A DNA stretch of 64,000 bases from the NCBI RefSeq assembly GCF_027627455.1, contig NZ_CP115483.1, positions 1,612,001 through 1,676,000 on the forward strand. Direction: 5' to 3'. How positions within the stretch are numbered: position 1 is the first letter of the stretch; every line of letters begins with the position of its first letter. The stretch is from Sphingobacterium sp. SYP-B4668 (GTDB taxonomy: Bacteria; Bacteroidota; Bacteroidia; Sphingobacteriales; Sphingobacteriaceae). The position numbers and the translations under genes are program-made. This document shows, in pieces, positions 29,190-42,900 of this stretch. The notes under the pieces are model-generated. The model was not told the DNA's origin and did not search any database. It saw only the letters and a list, made by a program, of their open reading frames with translations.

Positions 29190-29630
29190 TTATGCCTTAC
29201 CGAATACAGTCGTTCGGATTTGTTTCTTACTTCCTGATAAATCAGCGGTATTGCTAATCTCCAAAACTCCTCCCTTGATGGTGTAATCTACACTGATACT
29301 CTTTGATTTTTGATCTTTGTCTAGGTATTTGAGTGTGATTTTAGAGCCATATAGCGCAAATGACCCTTCTATAGAAGTAGGGCTTTCTTGACCAATATTT
29401 CCTGTAAGCGTAAAGCTATCATCAGGGTAGAAATCAAGTGCTATGTGACTGATTTTGATGTCTTTTTTGTCTATAATTTTTCCGTTTTCGTATGTTTCTA
29501 TTTGTTGGGATAAACCAATCCATTGGGCAACAATAGGATCGTCACTGCTGTCTTTTGCACAAGAGGCTACAATCGTCGTTAACAAGACAATGATAATGCC
29601 TAGTTTGAAGGTATTCTTTAGTATTTGCAT
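29190..29630 (-). CDS. Small lipocalin-like lipoprotein
   Basis: 146 residues from the ATG at 29630 (the open frame reaches 29654, but this start gives the better leader). The leader MQILKNTFKLGIIIVLL ends in the lipobox IVASC. The mature part is a short beta-rich domain (VAQWIGLSQQIETYENG, FTLTGNIGQ, SFALYGSKITLKYL), as in the lipocalin-like DUF-type lipoproteins common in Bacteroidota. Probable surface or periplasmic lipoprotein of unknown ligand. Confidence 0.7.
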   Translation of the reverse strand: MQILKNTFKLGIIIVLLTTIVASCAKDSSDDPIVAQWIGLSQQIETYENGKIIDKKDIKISHIALDFYPDDSFTLTGNIGQESPTSIEGSFALYGSKITLKYLDKDQKSKSISVDYTIKGGVLEISNTADLSGSKKQIRTTVFGKA

Positions 29631-29896
29631 GGTATAGCTATTTTTGGATAACAAACCTAAATAAATTCTTTTGTAATAGAAATGACGTTCATTTAAAAAT
29701 GATTGGTTTGTGCTTTATATTTGGAAGAATATCTCGAAAGGCACCTGGTTTTATTCGCACATGTGTGCCTGTTGAGGCTTTTTGTTGCCGGAAATACAAA
29801 ATAGATTGAAGAGTGTGAAAGCGAATGAAAAATTATGTATTGTAGCTAGGCGGCTACTTTAGTTTGATGGGCATGCAACTAAATTAGCTTAAACCG

Positions 29897-30001
29897 ATGT
29901 CGAAGAAAAGGCTTGCCCTTGTTTCGATCATCGGATTATTTGTGGGTATATTCCGATGTCGAAGAGAGTGGGGACATGTGTTTTCATCCTGTTTTACATG
30001 A
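29897..30001 (+). other. 34-codon ORF with a membrane-anchor-like N-terminus, possibly a gene remnant
   Basis: ATG at 29897 to TGA at 29999-30001 encodes a peptide beginning MSKKRLALVSIIGLFVGIF, a basic N-terminus followed by about 13 hydrophobic residues, and then an arginine/cysteine-rich tail that does not look protein-like. It resembles the first twenty residues of a membrane protein that decays afterwards. It could equally be chance or a small membrane peptide. Confidence 0.25.
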
Positions 30002-30820
30002 GTAGGCTGATGGGGTTTATTTTTCAGAGATATGAAGTGTCACGCGGTGAGAAGTAGTTGTGTAGGATGTAGTAAATGTTGCGATATTGTTGGTAAACGC
30101 TCTCTTAACACTTTAATAATATTTCTTCTTATTGGTGGTGACATATGGGATGGCTGAATCTGGGCAATGGGATGTTTCTGGTATTTTTCTCTGCTTAAAC
30201 TGACTATCAGCAGGTTAAATTGTTACGTTCTTCAGTGACATATTATATGTACAACCTTCGATTTTATACATTGGGTTAGAAATTATTTCTACATATATCA
30301 ATTCTACTTCCGTCTCTTTACAAGATGAATGCAAGGGTTAACTCGTTTAATTTTAGTGTTTTAACATTTTTTAACAAAAATTAACATTTTGTGATTTTTG
30401 ATGAAGTTTGAAATTTTCATAACTTTTGATATATTTTTATCTTTTGAGATTATGTTTTAAATAACAAATAGCATTTCAACTTTATAGGGCCATATTTATG
30501 TTACATTTTATTACTTTTTCACGACAAATATGTCTATTAAGGATTGCGCTCAGAGTAGTGTACCTATCATATATTTTTTGCAATAGGGCGTAGGTAAAAT
30601 ACAATAATTCCGTTGCAGTTGTGATATAATTCATTCGATTTTGAATACAATATCTCATCTTTTTCCTCTCTAAGTTTATGTTTAAACATTATTTGATTAG
30701 TGTGATGATTTCTGTGTAGTGTTCTTACGTCCTTTCTATTCGTTTGAGTTAATTGATTCTAAAATTTTCATTTATCGCTATTTATTAACCAAATAGAAAC
30801 TTATTATTTTTTAAAAAATA

Positions 30821-30852
30821 TTTACGATTTGATAATTTATTAAATACCTTTG
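30821..30852 (+). promoter_or_regulatory. Candidate Bacteroidota promoter of module 1
   Basis: TACCTTTG at 30845-30852 matches the -7 consensus TAnnTTTG exactly. A TTTA at 30821-30824 lies 20 bases upstream in the place of the -33 TTTG box (one mismatch). Transcription would begin near 30859, giving a leader of about 140 bases before the ATG at 30997. Confidence 0.5.
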
Positions 30853-30996
30853 TCATGTAGCTAAAAAATGACATTGGTCACTTTTTTTTGTGATGGATAT
30901 TATTTTGAAGCTTTTTTGCAGATACTTAGAAAAACATTATTGCCTAGGAATTGACAGTTCCAAAAACTGTTTGAATTGAAAAGGAAAAAATTGCTT

Positions 30997-33900
30997 ATGA
31001 AACCGCAAACTAATTTATTAGCCTTGCCAAAGAGGATTTGGCATTCATTGACATTATTTGCTATTCTGGTGATGGCTGTACCGATATTCGGGTATGGGCA
31101 GACCAAGGAGTATGCAACGGTTGCTCCAAGTAGTGGAGCTATTGCTGTTGGCCTTTTCGGCACTGGAGCTTCTGGTGTTAGCGGGGCTTCCAATGCAGCT
31201 GATATCAATGATTTGAACAGTTATGCCGAGATGACCTCAACTAGAATCGTGGCCGGACTGTTAGGTTCTGGAGATGGATGGCTACAACTGAAGTTCGGAA
31301 ATAATCTGGCCGCAAAAGACTGGGTTTATATTCGCTATTCGGATATTAGTCAAGAAGGTTTAGTAGTGGGTTTAGGTGCCCTGTTGGGAGCTCCTGCTAA
31401 TTTCATACAAGCAACGTTGTATAAAAACGCCAACGCTTCAGGTGCTGGAAGTGCAATTGCTGGTGATGTTAATGTAAAATTTGTTACGGATAACAGTGGA
31501 ACCACATACATTGCTGTTCAATCGCCCAATAATACTGAAACGTTTAATTCGGTGAGAATTAAATTGACATTTGGCTCCAATGTAAATGTTTTAGCAACTC
31601 GAAAGATTAAAATTCATAATGCTTATGCCTTGTCGGGCGTTGCTGCGTGCAACCCAGTTGCGTTCGCTGGAGATGGCGAAGCTACCGGCATTAGCGTGAA
31701 TTTGGGTGGTTTACTTGGAGCAGATAGAAAAATTGTTGAGAATCCAAGTTTTGCTATTGATCAAAATACATCAAATTATTCCACATTGAGTGGTAGTCTT
31801 CTTTCTGTTGTAGGGAATTTTTCCCAAAGTTTTTATTTCCCAACAGTTTCGGAAGCAAATTCTAAGTTGAAGGTTCGACTTCAACTGAGCCAAGCTGTAG
31901 CCAACGTGAATCTGCTAGGCGGTTACTATGTAAGAGCTTACAACGGAAATAATCCTATCCCTGTAGTTGACCATACGTTCCAAGGTGGATTAATTGGCGG
32001 TTTAGATTTGCTCGGTATATTGAGTACGGGGGGTATCGCGACGTTGTCGCTAGACGCTATAGGAGTCTATGATAGAGTAGAGGTCGGAATGATTGGTGCA
32101 GTGGGTGTAAATGTGGGGGCCGACCTACGGATATATGGAGTTACGCGGACTAGTGCGTCATGTCCAGAGCCTCCTCCGACAGCAAGTCCGCTATTTCAAC
32201 CAGTTTGCGCAAATGCAACAATTGTGTCGTCTTCGAATGCAGATGATCCTCAATTGGCCGTAGATGATAACTTTGATAGTTATGCAACCTTACGTTCAGA
32301 TGCGGGAATTCTGGTAGGCCTTGCCAATAGAGCCGGACACCTAGAAGCGAAATTTGATGCTGAGGTTCCTGCTGGAAAGACAGCTTATATTCGTATTGAT
32401 TACGATCAAGATGTCTTGAAGTCTCTGTTGGCGGGTAGTATTGGAGATTTAGTCGGTGGATTGGTAAATGGTTTAGTATTAGGGAATCATTTCTTTGAAG
32501 TACAACTGAAGAATGGTAATTCAGAAACTTTAAATACATCTAGTGCTAATCTCTTTGCTTCATCGAATGGTCAAGTGAAAATTGTACAAGACAAGACTGG
32601 AAGATATTACATCGCAATAAAGGCAAATCAACCTTTTACAAATATCAGATTGACAGATAGAACAACATCTGTAGTAGGACTGTTGTCTTCAGATAAGTAT
32701 TTAAATGTGTATAGTATCTGTTACGATAACAGTACTGATATATGTAATCAGGCATTCTCAACTTCTTATGAAGGGTCGGGTATCAGTTTAGGTTTGTTAC
32801 AACTTGGTAAGACAGGGGTCATCAATGCACAAAATGCTATTGATGATAATGAAACTACTTTTTCTGAAATTAACCTTGGTGTATTGAGTGTGGCAGGCTC
32901 TATGTCGCAATACATAAATTATAACTCATTAAGTGATCCGAAATCTGTATTTAAAATAAAATTAGCTTTAGCTGCTAGTAAGACACTAAATGTTGATTTG
33001 TTAGGAGCATATGAAGTGCTGGCTTATAACGGTAATACGGAAGTATATCGCAGAACACTAAGTTCTGGTTTATTAAATGGCACCGATCTTCTGGGATTGT
33101 TAGGAGGACAAGAGTCCACGATTACGTTTGCGCCCGGAAAGGCATTTGATCGTATAGAGATTCGAGTGAATGGCTTGTTAGGCGTTAGCGCTTTTGAGTC
33201 AGCCGTAAAGGTATACGATGTGAAGCGTTTTGGACCTGCCGGTTCAGGCTGTGAGGATCCAGGCTTCGTTTTGCCTCCTGCTACCGATGATCCGTTCGAA
33301 ATTCCAGCCTGTGACGCTACTGTTGTAGATTCGAAACATGCGGATTACCCTTGGTTAGCTGCTGATGGTAATAACGAATCGTTTGCGACATTAACAGCAA
33401 GCAGTGGATCCTTATTGGGAATCGGAGCGTACTCCGGATTCTTAGAATATGAAATAGCTGGTGGAGTTGATGCTAATAAGACTACCTATGTACGCATAGA
33501 CATGGAAGATAATATCTTGGATCGTCTACTAAGCGGTACATTAGGTAATTTGGTAGGAGCAGTGGGAGGTTTAGTTTTAGGCGATCACTATTTTACTGTA
33601 GAGGCTAAAACAGCAACTGGAGGTACTACGGTACTAACGGGCTCAAGTGCAAATGCATTTGTTGGAACCACAGGTGGAGACTTGCGGATTGTTCAAGACA
33701 ATATTGGACGTTATTATATCGCAATTACACCTAACCAAGCATATCAAAACATAAAGATAACCGAGCATTTCCCTGCTTTGGTAAATACAAAAGATGCGGT
33801 CTCCATGAAAATCTTTGAGGCTTGTAGGGAAATTGGTTTGGACAATTGTCTACCCGCTCAGTTTACATCGTTTGATCAGTCGGGACTTTCATTAGGGCTG

Positions 33901-36900
33901 TTAAATGGAGCAGGAGTGAAAGATGCAGATCACGCAATCAGTGTCAACTCATCTGATTATTCGGAGATTAGCACGGGGACAGTAGCGATCGCAGCTGAGG
34001 TTGCGCAACGAATCTATTTCAATAAGCTTTCTGCTGCTGGAGATACGTTAAAAGTGCGTTTACAAATGGATCCTGCTAGTTTGGCAGCGGTGGATTTGGT
34101 TGGACGTTATAAAATTGTGACCTACAATGGAAGTGCCGTGGCAGAAACCTTTACTTTGCAGCAAGGATTAATCAATAATTTGAACTTATTGGATTTATTC
34201 AACTCTGGTGGGGTACAAACCTTGACCTTCCAAACGAATACAGCATATGATCGTGTGGATGTGGTTGCGGGATCGCTTTTGAGTGTTGCTTTGACTCCAG
34301 CAATTCGTCTGTACGAAGTGAAACGGATAGGTGCGGGATGTCCATCAACGACGATTCCTTCTCCATTCGAAAATCCGGTATGTGTAACAACAATCAAGGC
34401 TTCTTCAAACGCGGATAATATTTCGAATCTATTCGATAACGATTTTGATTCGTATGCAACCCTAAGATCTGGATCTAATTCTTTATTAGGACAGTTATTA
34501 GGAGGTCAACCGAATCAATATACAGGATTTGTAGAACTAGGATTTGATGCACCAGTGACTGCCAATAAAACCGCTTATGTACGCATTGATTTTGAACCAA
34601 CATTATTGAATAAATTATTAGCAGGAAGTATTGGTGGTACCTTAGCTGGTGTAGTAGACGGTCTAATATTAGGAGATCACTTCTTCCATGTGCAAGCTAT
34701 AAGCGGAAATACAATTGTACTAGAGGGTGGTAGCAACGATAATTTTGGAAATAATAACGATCGTATCCGAATTGTTCAGGATGCATTGGGACGTTACTAC
34801 ATAGCCATCACGCCAACAGCTAATTTTGATGCCATCCGTATTACAGACCATACACGTACAGGACTTCCATTGGTAGCACAAGGAAATTCGATGAATGTGT
34901 ATGGTGCATGTGTCGACAATCCGTTGACAGACTGTCAACCGGTATTCACTACATCCTATGATGCTAAGGGGCTTTCCTTGGATGCGGCCGGCTTGGCAGG
35001 TAGTGGAGTCACGAATGCAAATCATGCTATTGACGCGAATACCACAAACTACTCGGAGATTAGTCTAGGTGTAGTAGGAGTGGGCACGTCAGTAAAACAG
35101 CTATTTGACTTCCGCAAAGTAGCATTGGCTAGTGAAATTGTTAATATTAAATTGCAGTATGGTTCAGGTGCTTTGGATGCCAACCTCATTGGTGGTTTGG
35201 AAATCGTCGCCTATAAAGGCGCTACTCCAGTTAAAACTTTGGACGTACAAAGTGGATTGATCAACGGACTGAATGTCTTAGATATATTGAACAATGGAGC
35301 AACTGGAATTATTCCGTTTGCACCGGGTGTTGAGTTCGATCGTATCAGTGTAGGATTGAGTGGTGCCGTAGCGGTGGGTGTACTTCCTGCTTTACGGGTA
35401 TATGCAATCGAGAAAGATTGTAACACACCAATGTTTAAATCTTGGAAATCATTTGTTGTCAATAACAATACAAATATCAAGACTGTAAAAGGTGGTGAGG
35501 AAGTAGAATATACGATCCATATACGGAATACCGGTAGTGTGGCATTGAATGACTATATCATTACAGATGCTATTCCTTCCAATACAACTTTTGTATCTGC
35601 CGCTAACGGCGGAAGTGAGGTTGGAGGTATTGTAACATTTAGTGGTGTTGATATTGCAGCGGGAGCTACAGCAACGGTGAGCTTTAAAGTGGATGTGGAT
35701 GCGGACTTAACAGGTGTTACTGAAATACGTAACGTAGCATTGGTTAAGAAAGACGCTACTGATCCTGGTACGGAGACATTGCCACCATCACCAACGGATC
35801 CAAACGAACCGGATGAGACAGGTGGTACGGGAACTATTATACCAGTGACACCAGTATCTACTATCGTTACTTGGAAAGCAGCGGACAAAACGGCTGTACA
35901 AGGAGGTGAAGATATTACCTATACTATTTATATTAAAAATACAGGTAACCAGGCCTTGACAGGTGTATCGATTACAGATCCGATTCCTGCGGGAACGGTT
36001 TATAAATCGGGCGGTACCTCTGATGGCACAACGATTACTTTGGCTGGAATTAACATTCCTGTCGGAGCGACTGTTCCAGTGACGTTCATTGTTACGGTGA
36101 AGAATGATCTTACAGGCTTAACAAATATCAGCAACGTAGCTACTGTCACAGCTGGAGGTACTCCAGTGCCGACGACTCCTGCAGACCCTACAAATCCTAC
36201 ACTTGGGCCTGATGCGACTAAAAATCCAGGAGATCCTACGTTGGTGCTAGTTACAGATAACTTTGCGTTAGTTTCTTGGAAGAATGCGGTTGTCAATAAT
36301 GACCCTGCTGTTACTACAGTAAAAGGTGGGGAAGTAATCGAATATACTATTTATGTTCGCAACACGGGTAATAAGGATTTGAATAATGTAGTGATCAATG
36401 ATCCATTGCCAGCTGGTACGACGTTAGTATCAGGTAGTCTACCGTTTACGATTGCATCGTTGAAAGTTGGTGCTACTTCTACAGGGTATACATTTAAAGT
36501 AAAAGTGAATGAAAATCTTACAAGTGTAAGTGAAATAAAGAATATTGCGAAGGTCATTAGTACTGAAATCACGACTGAGCAGGAAAGCTACCCTTCTGAG
36601 GTAGGTAATCCGAATGAACCGGATGTGACTAAACCAGCTGGTACAGTGACTCCTGTCATCCCTGTTAATAGTATCGATTTAACATTAACGGGTGTTAGTG
36701 ACGGAGCTGTTACTAGCATGGCCGCTAGTGACGATCAAATAACTTATACAGTTACCGTAACAAATACAGGTAACAAGGATTTAGTGGCTCTTGATTTGGC
36801 AACTACTATTCCAGCAAATACAACTTCTGTAAATAATGGTGTTTTCACTGCCAATGGAACAAATTTAACTTTTACCATACCGACTTTGGGGGTTGGTCAG

Positions 36901-39900
36901 ACAGAGACTTATACTTTTGTTGTAGAAGTGGGTACGATAGATAATGCTGTTGTAACTTCTATTAACAATACTGTTACAGCTAGCAATGCTCTTGTCACCG
37001 ACACGAAGACGCATAGAATGTTGACGGATTGTACACCGGTTGTAGCTGGCAATTTGACATTGACATCTTCAGAGCCAAGTGTTTGTATTGGCGGATCCAT
37101 TACCTTAGAAGGTGCTGTAAGTGGTGTTGCAGGAGTAGATCCAAGTATGATCAAATGGTACCGTGCTTATAATGCAGGTACGGGTGCAGTAAGTGGTTAT
37201 TTAGGAGCTGGGGCATCTGTGGTGGTAACTCCTACTACAGTTGGCGCTACTAAATATTATGCAGTTGTCGACGGAGCAGGGTTCTGTTTTGACAATCCAC
37301 CTGCAGAGATACCAATTACGGTGAATGCTTTACCGGCTACACCAACAATTACACCGAGTTCAGCTACTGTTTGTGAAAGTGAACAAGTGACCCTAACGGC
37401 TACAGGCGGTACGACTTATATCTGGTCAAAAGTAGGAGTAGCAACTCCATTGGCTGAGACATCTGCTACATTGACTCTTCTTGGAGCATTGACGGATGCC
37501 GGACAATATACAGTGAGGGCCGTGAATGGAGGTTGTACTAGTGATGTATCTGCTGCTGTACAAGTGTTGATTAATCCTAAACCTGCAAAACCAGTATTGA
37601 CGGCTTCAGCAAATGGAGTTTGTGTGGGTGAGATTATTACATTAACCTCGGATGCAACAGGTACACATCAATGGTTTAAAGATGGCCAGCCTATTGTTGG
37701 TGCAGTTAACACCAATACACTTACTGTAGCAGCTGGGGGAGTCTATACTGCTCAGGTTACAGATGCTACTACAGGTTGCGCTAGTGAGGTGTCTGATGGA
37801 TTGACCGTTACCGTGAATCCTGCACCTGTAATCGTATTTAACGAACCAACTTCTTACACAATAGAAGTTAATCAAACGCTTACTTTGCCAACTTATGCAA
37901 GCGAAGCTGATGTTACTTATCAATGGAAGGATCAAACGGGAACAAACTTTAATGGAACTGTAGTAGGACCATTTGCTAGCCCAGGTACGCATGTTTATAC
38001 GTTGATAGCGACCAATAGCACAACAGGTTGTCAAACAGCTTCGAGCGTTACAATCCGTGTATTCAATGCAGGGGAGTGCCCTCCAGTATTTATTAGAGTA
38101 TATGGCAATGATGCGCAACAGCATGGTAAGTCTCTTTTAGGGGATGTAACGAATCCAAGTCAAGCAGCTGACCAAAATCCTTCAACCTTCAGTACATTGA
38201 CTGATGGAGTGAATGTTGGAAATCTATTAGGAAAGACTTTCCAAAACATTAAATGGTCAGGTAGTCCAATTGCCGCTGGTACACCGGTAACGGTTAAACT
38301 AGGTAAATCCATGACAGTTGCACAAGTAATTGGCGGTCTGCTTGTCGAACCGATTGACGCCGCTGGAAATTCAGTGGGTGCACCTCAAATTGTCGACGGA
38401 GATATAGCAAACATCGTTGCCGGGGAGAATATCTACGACTTTACATTTACACCTACGAATGCTGCTGGAGCGCTAGTGCCTTATAGTGGCGTGAAGGTTC
38501 ATTTAATAGGATTGATAACAGCAGGACAATCTGTAAACCTTTACGAAGCGTATTATCATAGTGCGGGTACACCGGATTGTACTAATCCAAATGGTGTAAT
38601 CGATATCTTACATGGTATTGAACGTCCAATAGGTGGCGTAGGCGTATTAAACGCATTGAACTTCGTAACAGATGCTACAAATGCTGTGGACGGAAATGAA
38701 GCCACTTCTGCGCTATTGAATAACGTAGTAAACGTCAACGCTTATACACGTTTGGAGGTTGCTTATAATACACCAGCGCTTGTAGGTGACACCTTGACAA
38801 TCAAATTGGAAACTCCAAGTTCGTTGTTGACTGTCGGATTATTGCAGGCATTTACGATTCAACCTTACTTAGGTAATGTAGCGGTAGGTGCTCCAATCCA
38901 TAATGATGCAAGTTTATTGAATATTACACTCCTTGATGGAGGAAATAAGGCGGATGTGAAGTTCATTGCTAATGCACCTTATGATAGAATTAAGATTCTA
39001 TATGGAGGTTTAGTTACCGCCTTGTCACAATTAAAAGTAAATGAGATTACACGTACAATTCCAGCGGTAGTCGCCGGACCAAATAATGATAATGTATTTG
39101 AGATTTGCCCTGGAGATGATATTACCATCCCAGCGCCAGATAATTGTACAACATATGAGATATACGATGCTATCACTGGGGGTAATAAAGTAGATATTAC
39201 GAAACTTGCCCCAGGTACGCATACGCTTTATGTACAGACCATCCGCTTCGGTACTTGTGCAGTTGGCACACGTACAGAAATCGAGGTAAGGGTTAAACCT
39301 GCCGGTGTTGTGGCTGACATAGCCGATATCTTGGTCAACGGTATGGACCCAAGCGCACCATTGTGTATCGCACCGGGTATCGATGTTATATTAACGACGG
39401 GACTTAGCGCAACTAGCACTATTGTTAACCCAATATTCCACTGGTACGATGCGGCAGGAGTTGCGATCACAGGTGGGGCAAACGGTACATTGAACATCGG
39501 AGCATTAGCTGCTGGTACTTATACATACAGTGTCGGGGTTAGTGGAGACGGTGTCTGTGAAAGTGATGCTGCAGACCACAAGACGGTTACCTTCACGATC
39601 TTGCCTACTGGAGCTGTTACGGACATCGCTGACATCTTGGTCAACGGTATGGATCCTAGCGCGCCATTGTGTATCGCCCCTGATGTAGACGTTGTCTTGA
39701 CGACAGCGCTTACGGCAGCAAGCACGATCACCAACCCGGTATTCCACTGGTACGATGCGGCAGGAGTTGCGATCACAGGTGGGGCAAACGGTACATTGAA
39801 CATCGGCAAATTAGCTGCCGGTACATACACTTACAGCGTAGGAGTGAGCGGCGACGGTATCTGTGAGAGTCTGGCCTCAGACCGCAAGACGGTTACCTTC

Positions 39901-42900
39901 ACGATCTTGCCTACGGGAGCTGTTACGGACATCGCTGACATCTTGGTCAACGGTATGGATCCTAGCGCGCCATTGTGTATCGCCCCTGATGTAGACGTTG
40001 TCTTGACGACAGCGCTTACGGCAGCAAGCACGATCACCAACCCGGTATTCCACTGGTACGATGCAGCAGGAGTTGCGATCACAGGTGGGGCAAACGGTAC
40101 ATTGAACATCGGAGCATTAGCTGCCGGTACATACACTTACAGCGTAGGAGTGAGCGGCGACGGTATCTGTGAGAGTCTGGCCTCAGACCGCAAGACGGTT
40201 ACCTTCACGATCTTGCCTACTGGAGCTGTTACGGACATCGCTGACATCTTGGTCAACGGTATGGATCCTAGCGCGCCATTGTGTATCGCCCCTGATGTAG
40301 ACGTTGTCTTGACGACAGCGCTTACAGCAGCAAGCACGATCACCAACCCGGTATTCCACTGGTACGATGCAACAGGAGTTGCGATCACAGGTGGAGCAAA
40401 CGGTACATTGAACATCGGCAAATTAGCTGCCGGTACATACACTTACAGCGTAGGAGTGAGCGGCGACGGTATCTGTGAGAGTCTGGCCTCAGACCGCAAG
40501 ACGGTTACCTTCACGATCTTGCCTACTGGAGCTGTTACGGACATCGCTGACATCTTGGTCAACGGTATGGATCCTAGCGCGCCATTGTGTATCGCCCCTG
40601 ATGTAGACGTTGTCTTGACGACAGCGCTTACGGCAGCAAGTACGATCACCAACCCGGTATTCCACTGGTACGATGCAGCAGGAGTTGCGATCACAGGTGG
40701 GGCAAACGGTACATTGAACATCGGCAAATTAGCTGCCGGTACTTATACATACAGCGTAGGAGTGAGCGGCGACGGTATCTGTGAGAGTCTGGCCTCAGAC
40801 CGCAAGACGGTTGCCTTCACGATCTTGCCTACTGGAGCTGTTACGGACATCGCTGACATCTTGGTCAACGGTATGGATCCTAGCGCGCCATTGTGTATCG
40901 CCCCTGATGTAGACGTTGTCTTGACGACAGCGCTTACGGCAGCAAGCACGATCACCAACCCGGTATTCCACTGGTACGATGCGGCAGGAGTTGCGATCAC
41001 AGGTGGGGCAAACGGTACATTGAACATCGGCAAATTAGCTGCCGGTACATACACTTACAGCGTAGGAGTGAGCGGCGACGGTATCTGTGAGAGTCTGGCC
41101 TCAGACCGCAAGACGGTTACCTTCACGATCTTGCCTACGGGAGCTGTTACGGACATCGCTGACATCTTGGTCAACGGTATGGATCCTAGCGCGCCATTGT
41201 GTATCGCCCCTGATGTAGACGTTGTCTTGACGACAGCGCTTACGGCAGCAAGTACGATCACCAACCCGGTATTCCACTGGTACGATGCAGCAGGAGTTGC
41301 GATCACAGGTGGGGCAAACGGTACATTGAACATCGGCAAATTAGCTGCCGGTACTTATACATACAGCGTAGGAGTGAGCGGCGACGGTATCTGTGAGAGT
41401 CTGGCCTCAGACCGCAAGACGGTTACCTTCACGATCTTGCCTACTGGAGCTGTTACGGACATCGCTGACATCTTGGTCAACGGTATGGATCCTAGCGCGC
41501 CATTGTGTATCGCCCCTGATGTAGACGTTGTCTTGACGACAGCGCTTACGGCAGCAAGCACGATCACCAACCCGGTATTCCACTGGTACGATGCAGCAGG
41601 AGTTGCGATCACAGGTGGGGCAAACGGTACATTGAACATCGGCAAATTAGCTGCCGGTACATACACTTACAGCGTAGGAGTGAGCGGCGACGGTATCTGT
41701 GAGAGTCTGGCCTCAGACCGCAAGACGGTTACCTTCACGATCTTGCCTACTGGAGCTGTTACGGACATCGCTGACATCTTGGTCAACGGTATGGATCCTA
41801 GCGCGCCATTGTGTATCGCCCCTGATGTAGACGTTGTCTTGACGACAGCGCTTACGGCAGCAAGTACGATCACCAACCCGGTATTCCACTGGTACGATGC
41901 AGCAGGAGTTGCGATCACAGGTGGGGCAAACGGTACATTGAACATCGGCAAATTAGCTGCCGGTACTTATACATACAGCGTAGGAGTGAGCGGCGACGGT
42001 ATCTGTGAGAGTCTGGCCTCAGACCGCAAGACGGTTACCTTCACGATCTTGCCTACTGGAGCTGTTACGGACATCGCTGACATCTTGGTCAACGGTATGG
42101 ATCCTAGCGCGCCATTGTGTATCGCCCCTGATGTAGACGTTGTCTTGACGACAGCGCTTACGGCAGCAAGTACGATCACCAACCCGGTATTCCACTGGTA
42201 CGATGCAGCAGGAGTTGCGATCACAGGTGGGGCAAACGGTACATTGAACATCGGCAAATTAGCTGCCGGTACATACACTTACAGTGTTGGTGTGAGCGGC
42301 GACGGTATCTGTGAGAGTCTGGCCTCAGACCGTAAGACGGTTACCTTCACGATCTTGCCTACGGGAGCGGTTACGGACATCGCTGACATCTTGGTCAACG
42401 GTATGGATCCAAGTGCACCATTGTGTATCGCACCCGATGTAGACGTTGTCTTGACGACTGCGCTTACGGCAGCAAGTACGATTACCAACCCGGTATTCCA
42501 CTGGTACGATGCGGCCGGAGTTGCGATCACAGGTGGAGCAAACGGTACATTGAACATCGGCAAATTAGCTGCCGGTACCTATACATACAGTGTTGGTGTG
42601 AGCGGCGACGGTATCTGTGAGAGTCTGGCCTCAGACCGCAAAACGGTTACCTTCACAATTTTGCCTACGACAAAACCTGAAGATATCGCAGGTATTGAAG
42701 TCAATGGTAAAGATCCATCAGGTAGTATATGTATCGAACCTACAGATGAAACCATTCTTACGGCGAAGTTGACGGCAGCAAGTACGATTACCAACCCTGT
42801 ATTCCACTGGTACGATGCAGCAGGAGTTGCCATAACAGGTGGAGCCAATGGTACATTGAACTTAGGTGTCATGGCACCAGGTACTTACACATATAGTGTG

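Larger units (their letters stand above)
29631..30996. other. 1.37-kb AT-rich region before the giant surface-protein gene
   Basis: No convincing full-length gene on either strand. Visible items are an imperfect hairpin around AGGCAC (about 29739) and GTGTGCCT, a cluster of CCGATGTCGAA-like elements at 29894-29965, a 34-codon ORF (see separate entry), and increasingly AT-rich sequence from about 30240 that ends in the candidate promoter at 30821-30852. The stretch is long for this gene-dense genome, and may hold a leader transcript or decayed genes. Confidence 0.5.

Noticed and set aside
39519..42872. A ladder of minus-strand ORFs of 94-103 codons through the module 1 repeat array
   Set aside because: They are mirror images of the coding repeat, recur with its period, and have no independent start signals or protein-like features.
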